DNA of 64,000 nucleotides from Marivirga harenae. GTDB lineage: Bacteria > Bacteroidota > Bacteroidia > Cytophagales > Cyclobacteriaceae. Positions 62,009-64,000 of this stretch are shown here, in pieces (within the stretch, counting starts at the first letter, position 1; every line of letters begins with the position of its first letter). The notes beneath the pieces were generated by a model that saw only the letters and a list, made by a program, of their open reading frames with translations, made no database searches and had not been told where the DNA came from. Where the stretch lies: NCBI RefSeq assembly GCF_030534335.1, contig NZ_CP130565.1, positions 3,617,501 to 3,681,500 on the forward strand, given 5' to 3'. The position numbers and the translations under genes are program-made.

Positions 62009-62866
62009 ATGACAAATTTAAGAAAAGGTGTCATGTATGTACTAACATTCATGGCCGCAACAGTATTCATGAGTTCATGCCAGCAAGATGAAGAAATGGC
62101 AACTCAAATTGACGAAAGTATTGTGTCAGAAGAAGTGAAAGATCAGTTAAAAGATCTTGGTTTCGATCCGAGCGATGCTTATCGTGAAAAGTTCAACAAC
62201 CCTCTTACAGGAGATCAAGGATTCCATTATGTAGTAGAAGGTGACATTTTAATTGAAGAAAAACAATTAAAGGAAATGTCTGAGAGCGAATTATTCCACA
62301 CGGGTAAATTTGCTGAACAGTATCGCACATCTAATCTTGTGAGCCAAAATAGCACAATAGACGTGATTGGTTATACTGGCAACAACGCTAATGGATTAGA
62401 TTCGAAGATGCGAACTGCTCTTCAATGGGCTGTAGATAATTACAATGCATTGAACACTGGTTTAACATTCACATTAACCTATGGTACTAATTACAACTCA
62501 TATGACATGGTAGTTTACCGAGTTAGTGGCGGAGGCGGTGGAAGTGCCGGATTCCCAAGCGGAGGAGCTCCTAATAAGTTTATCAGAATTAATTCAGGTA
62601 CAAGTCAATATGACACAAATGTAGTGGAGCATGTAATTGGCCACGAGATGGGTCATTCAATAGGATTACGTCATACCGACTGGTTTAACCGTTCTTATTC
62701 TTGTGGATCTGGAGGAAGTGAAGGTACTGCAGGTGTTGGAGCAATCCATATTCCTGGCACTCCTACTGATATTGATCCTAATTCATTAATGCTTGCTTGC
62801 TTCAGCGCAAATGAGGATGGTGAATTTGGTTACTACGATAGAGTGGCTTTAGAATACCTATACTAA
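62009..62866 (+). CDS. M57-family (dual-action HEIGH) zinc metalloprotease lipoprotein
   Basis: 285 residues. The lipoprotein signal ends 'FMSSC' (Cys24), so it is lipid-anchored. The catalytic zincin motif HEMGHSIGLRH (H212, E213, H216, H222) belongs to the Peptidase_M57 family. Upstream is a pro-segment with 'GDQGFHYVVEGDI' and a helix before a Gly-rich 'GGGGGSAGF' stretch. Conserved late residues include 'DPNSLMLAC', the Met-turn equivalent. It is probably a periplasmic or surface protease. It is divergent from the subtilase gene and ended by a strong terminator. Confidence 0.9.
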   Translation: MTNLRKGVMYVLTFMAATVFMSSCQQDEEMATQIDESIVSEEVKDQLKDLGFDPSDAYREKFNNPLTGDQGFHYVVEGDILIEEKQLKEMSESELFHTGKFAEQYRTSNLVSQNSTIDVIGYTGNNANGLDSKMRTALQWAVDNYNALNTGLTFTLTYGTNYNSYDMVVYRVSGGGGGSAGFPSGGAPNKFIRINSGTSQYDTNVVEHVIGHEMGHSIGLRHTDWFNRSYSCGSGGSEGTAGVGAIHIPGTPTDIDPNSLMLACFSANEDGEFGYYDRVALEYLY

Positions 62867-62894
62867 TACAATTTGGAGTTAACAGTAACAATTG

Positions 62895-62922
62895 AAAAGG
62901 TCAGCAAATGCTGACCTTTTTT
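62895..62922 (+). terminator. intrinsic terminator between convergent genes
   Basis: A perfect 12-bp inverted repeat (62895-62906 with 62909-62920) with A4 on the left and T6 on the right. It lies 28 nt after the M57 stop and could also terminate the SDR gene. Confidence 0.92.
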
Positions 62923-62942
62923 AGTTCCTAAACAAGTGAAAA

Positions 62943-63662
62943 CTACTTCTGCGGTGGTCTACTTGGTCTCACCTCTATCTTACTTGGCAATGTTCTTGGG
63001 TTCATTTCTAACAAATCAACAACCATCTGCCCAATATCTTCCTTTTGAATTTTCCAGAAATCTTTTTCGTTCGGCTCGTGATCATTGAAATAAGTAGCCA
63101 CAGACCCTGGCATTATAGTTGAAACGTTAATACCCTCTTGTCTCAGATCTAACATCACTGATTGCGTAAAACCAGTCAGACCAAACTTACTGGCATTGTA
63201 AGCTGAACCACCAGGAAAGAAATTAGTGCCTGCTAAACTAGATATTGTGAAGAAATAACCTCCATTTTTCTTTAATGCTTCAACACTAGATTTAATTGTA
63301 TAGAAGACGCCAGTTAAATTAGTATCTATGACTTCATTCCATTTATCAATTTCCATTTCATCAATAGGAGCGAAATGTCCTAAACCTGCATTCGCAATCA
63401 CGATATCTAATTTTCCCCATTTATCCAATACGGCATTCACACATGTTTGCTGATTTTCAAATGATCTCACATCAGCTTGAAGTCCTAAAACCTCAGCTTT
63501 CGCATTTTTTGCTAAAGACTCTGCAGCTTTATCCGCTGACTCCTGACTCCTACTTGTAATAGCTACATTTATACCTTTTGCCAATAATGCTTCTGCAATA
63601 CCATATCCAATACCTTTACTTCCTCCTGTTATAAGTGCTGTTTTATTTTCTAAGTTTTGCAT
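62943..63662 (-). CDS. SDR family oxidoreductase
   Basis: About 239 residues from the ATG at 63662 (MQNLENKTALITGG); the extension to 63689 adds 9 unlikely residues. Short-chain dehydrogenase signatures: TGGSKGIGYG (NAD(P)-binding, near the N-terminus), 'NAGLG', and the catalytic Ser with Y-x-x-x-K in 'SAYNASKFGLTGF'. It is a cytosolic NAD(P)-dependent reductase with unknown substrate; the sequence is close to 3-ketoacyl-ACP reductase-like proteins. Convergent with the M57 gene, sharing the terminator region. Confidence 0.92.
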   Translation of the reverse strand: MQNLENKTALITGGSKGIGYGIAEALLAKGINVAITSRSQESADKAAESLAKNAKAEVLGLQADVRSFENQQTCVNAVLDKWGKLDIVIANAGLGHFAPIDEMEIDKWNEVIDTNLTGVFYTIKSSVEALKKNGGYFFTISSLAGTNFFPGGSAYNASKFGLTGFTQSVMLDLRQEGINVSTIMPGSVATYFNDHEPNEKDFWKIQKEDIGQMVVDLLEMNPRTLPSKIEVRPSRPPQK

Positions 63663-63730
63663 AATATAAGTTTGTTTACCTTCAATCAACTGATAAAAAA
63701 ATGATTGGTTACAAAATGACTAGATGAAAC

Positions 63731-64000
63731 TTAGATTTTTTGCTTGAATAAATAGCCCACTCCCTTGATGGTCTTGATATAACCTTCTCCGAGCAATTGT
63801 CTAATTTTCAAGATATGAATATCAACAGAACGCAAAGTAACCTTAGCGGAATTACCCCAAATAGCTTGCATAAGCTGCTCTCGAGAAAATACTTGGTTTG
63901 GAAATCGTGCTAAAAATAAAAGTATTTCATAAGATTTAGATTGAATCTGTAACAAATCTTTGGCGGGAAGTTTAAATAACAATCGCTTTTTAACATCAAA
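63731..64000 (-). CDS. OmpR/PhoB-type response regulator, C-terminal part only (runs past window end)
   Basis: The frame stays open to base 64000, so only the C-terminal ~89 residues are seen; the listed TTG start at 63982 is not a true start. The visible part is the winged-helix Trans_reg_C domain: 'LLQIQSKSYEILLFLARFPNQVFSREQLMQAIWG' and 'RSVDIHILKIRQLLG...IKTIKGVGYLFK'. This is the DNA-binding output domain of OmpR/PhoB-type two-component regulators. The receiver domain and its kinase lie outside the window. Confidence 0.9.
   Translation of the reverse strand, partial: FDVKKRLLFKLPAKDLLQIQSKSYEILLFLARFPNQVFSREQLMQAIWGNSAKVTLRSVDIHILKIRQLLGEGYIKTIKGVGYLFKQKI

Noticed and set aside
1-64000. 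CRISPR array, tRNA, rRNA or prophage
   Set aside because: No regularly spaced repeats, no cloverleaf-like tRNA, no rRNA-like blocks and no phage structural genes were found on either strand.

Overview
The window is AT-rich chromosomal DNA from a member of the Bacteroidota, most likely the order Cytophagales. This rests on several signs. There is a very large secreted protein with a gliding-type (CHU_C, type B) C-terminal domain next to a PorP/SprF-family gene. A subtilase carries a type A T9SS sorting domain. A serine palmitoyltransferase-like enzyme (sphingolipid synthesis) is present. There is a DUF4159/MoxR/DUF58/BatA operon, and promoters of the TAnnTTTG type are used. No rRNA, tRNA, CRISPR array, phage or intact insertion sequence was seen. 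Most of the window reads as ordinary core genome with short intergenic spaces.

Layout: 1-2.1 kb, 3' part of a secreted zinc metalloprotease with a paralogue at 37.4-39.9 kb. 2.1-9.7 kb, a leftward glycosyltransferase/flippase-like operon, small membrane proteins, an alpha/beta hydrolase and a MATE exporter. 9.8-12.3 kb, a TonB-dependent receptor-like protein with a strong terminator. 12.7-16.9 kb, a C-terminally short HrpB helicase, a SbtA-type bicarbonate permease with a small partner gene, and a lipoprotein. 17.3-25.3 kb, a 2317-residue T9SS cargo plus PorP/SprF protein. 25.3-28.4 kb, a SiaB/SiaC partner-switch pair with a coiled-coil membrane protein, then a peptide transporter. 28.6-37.1 kb, metabolism and transport: pckA, an M23 peptidase, an MDR oxidoreductase, an alpha/beta hydrolase, a nucleoside transporter, rsmE and the serine palmitoyltransferase-like gene. 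39.9-46 kb, secreted and outer-membrane proteins. 46.5-49.1 kb, a four-gene operon ending in a two-component system. 49.1-49.8 kb, two small genes. 49.9-58.9 kb, one leftward operon DUF4159 - 42-residue ORF - MoxR - DUF58 - BatA - two large membrane proteins - M20 peptidase. 59-63 kb, a subtilase and an M57 metalloprotease, then an SDR enzyme and the C-terminal DNA-binding domain of an OmpR-type regulator cut by the window edge.

How genes work together: the giant cargo and the PorP/SprF gene are a recognised T9SS pairing. SiaB (kinase) and SiaC (phosphoprotein) are a switch whose usual output, a diguanylate cyclase, is replaced here by a coiled-coil/two-helix membrane protein. The MoxR operon is tightly overlapped and probably builds one envelope-associated complex.

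The most noteworthy signals are four. A -7 promoter box recurs exactly 4 nt before the start codon at four unrelated genes, which suggests leaderless mRNAs. The SiaB/SiaC/coiled-coil trio lacks the usual output enzyme. An unlisted 42-codon gene sits inside the MoxR operon. Two short intergenic islands look like degenerate mobile or dispersed repeats. Family assignments come from recognised motifs, not from database searches.
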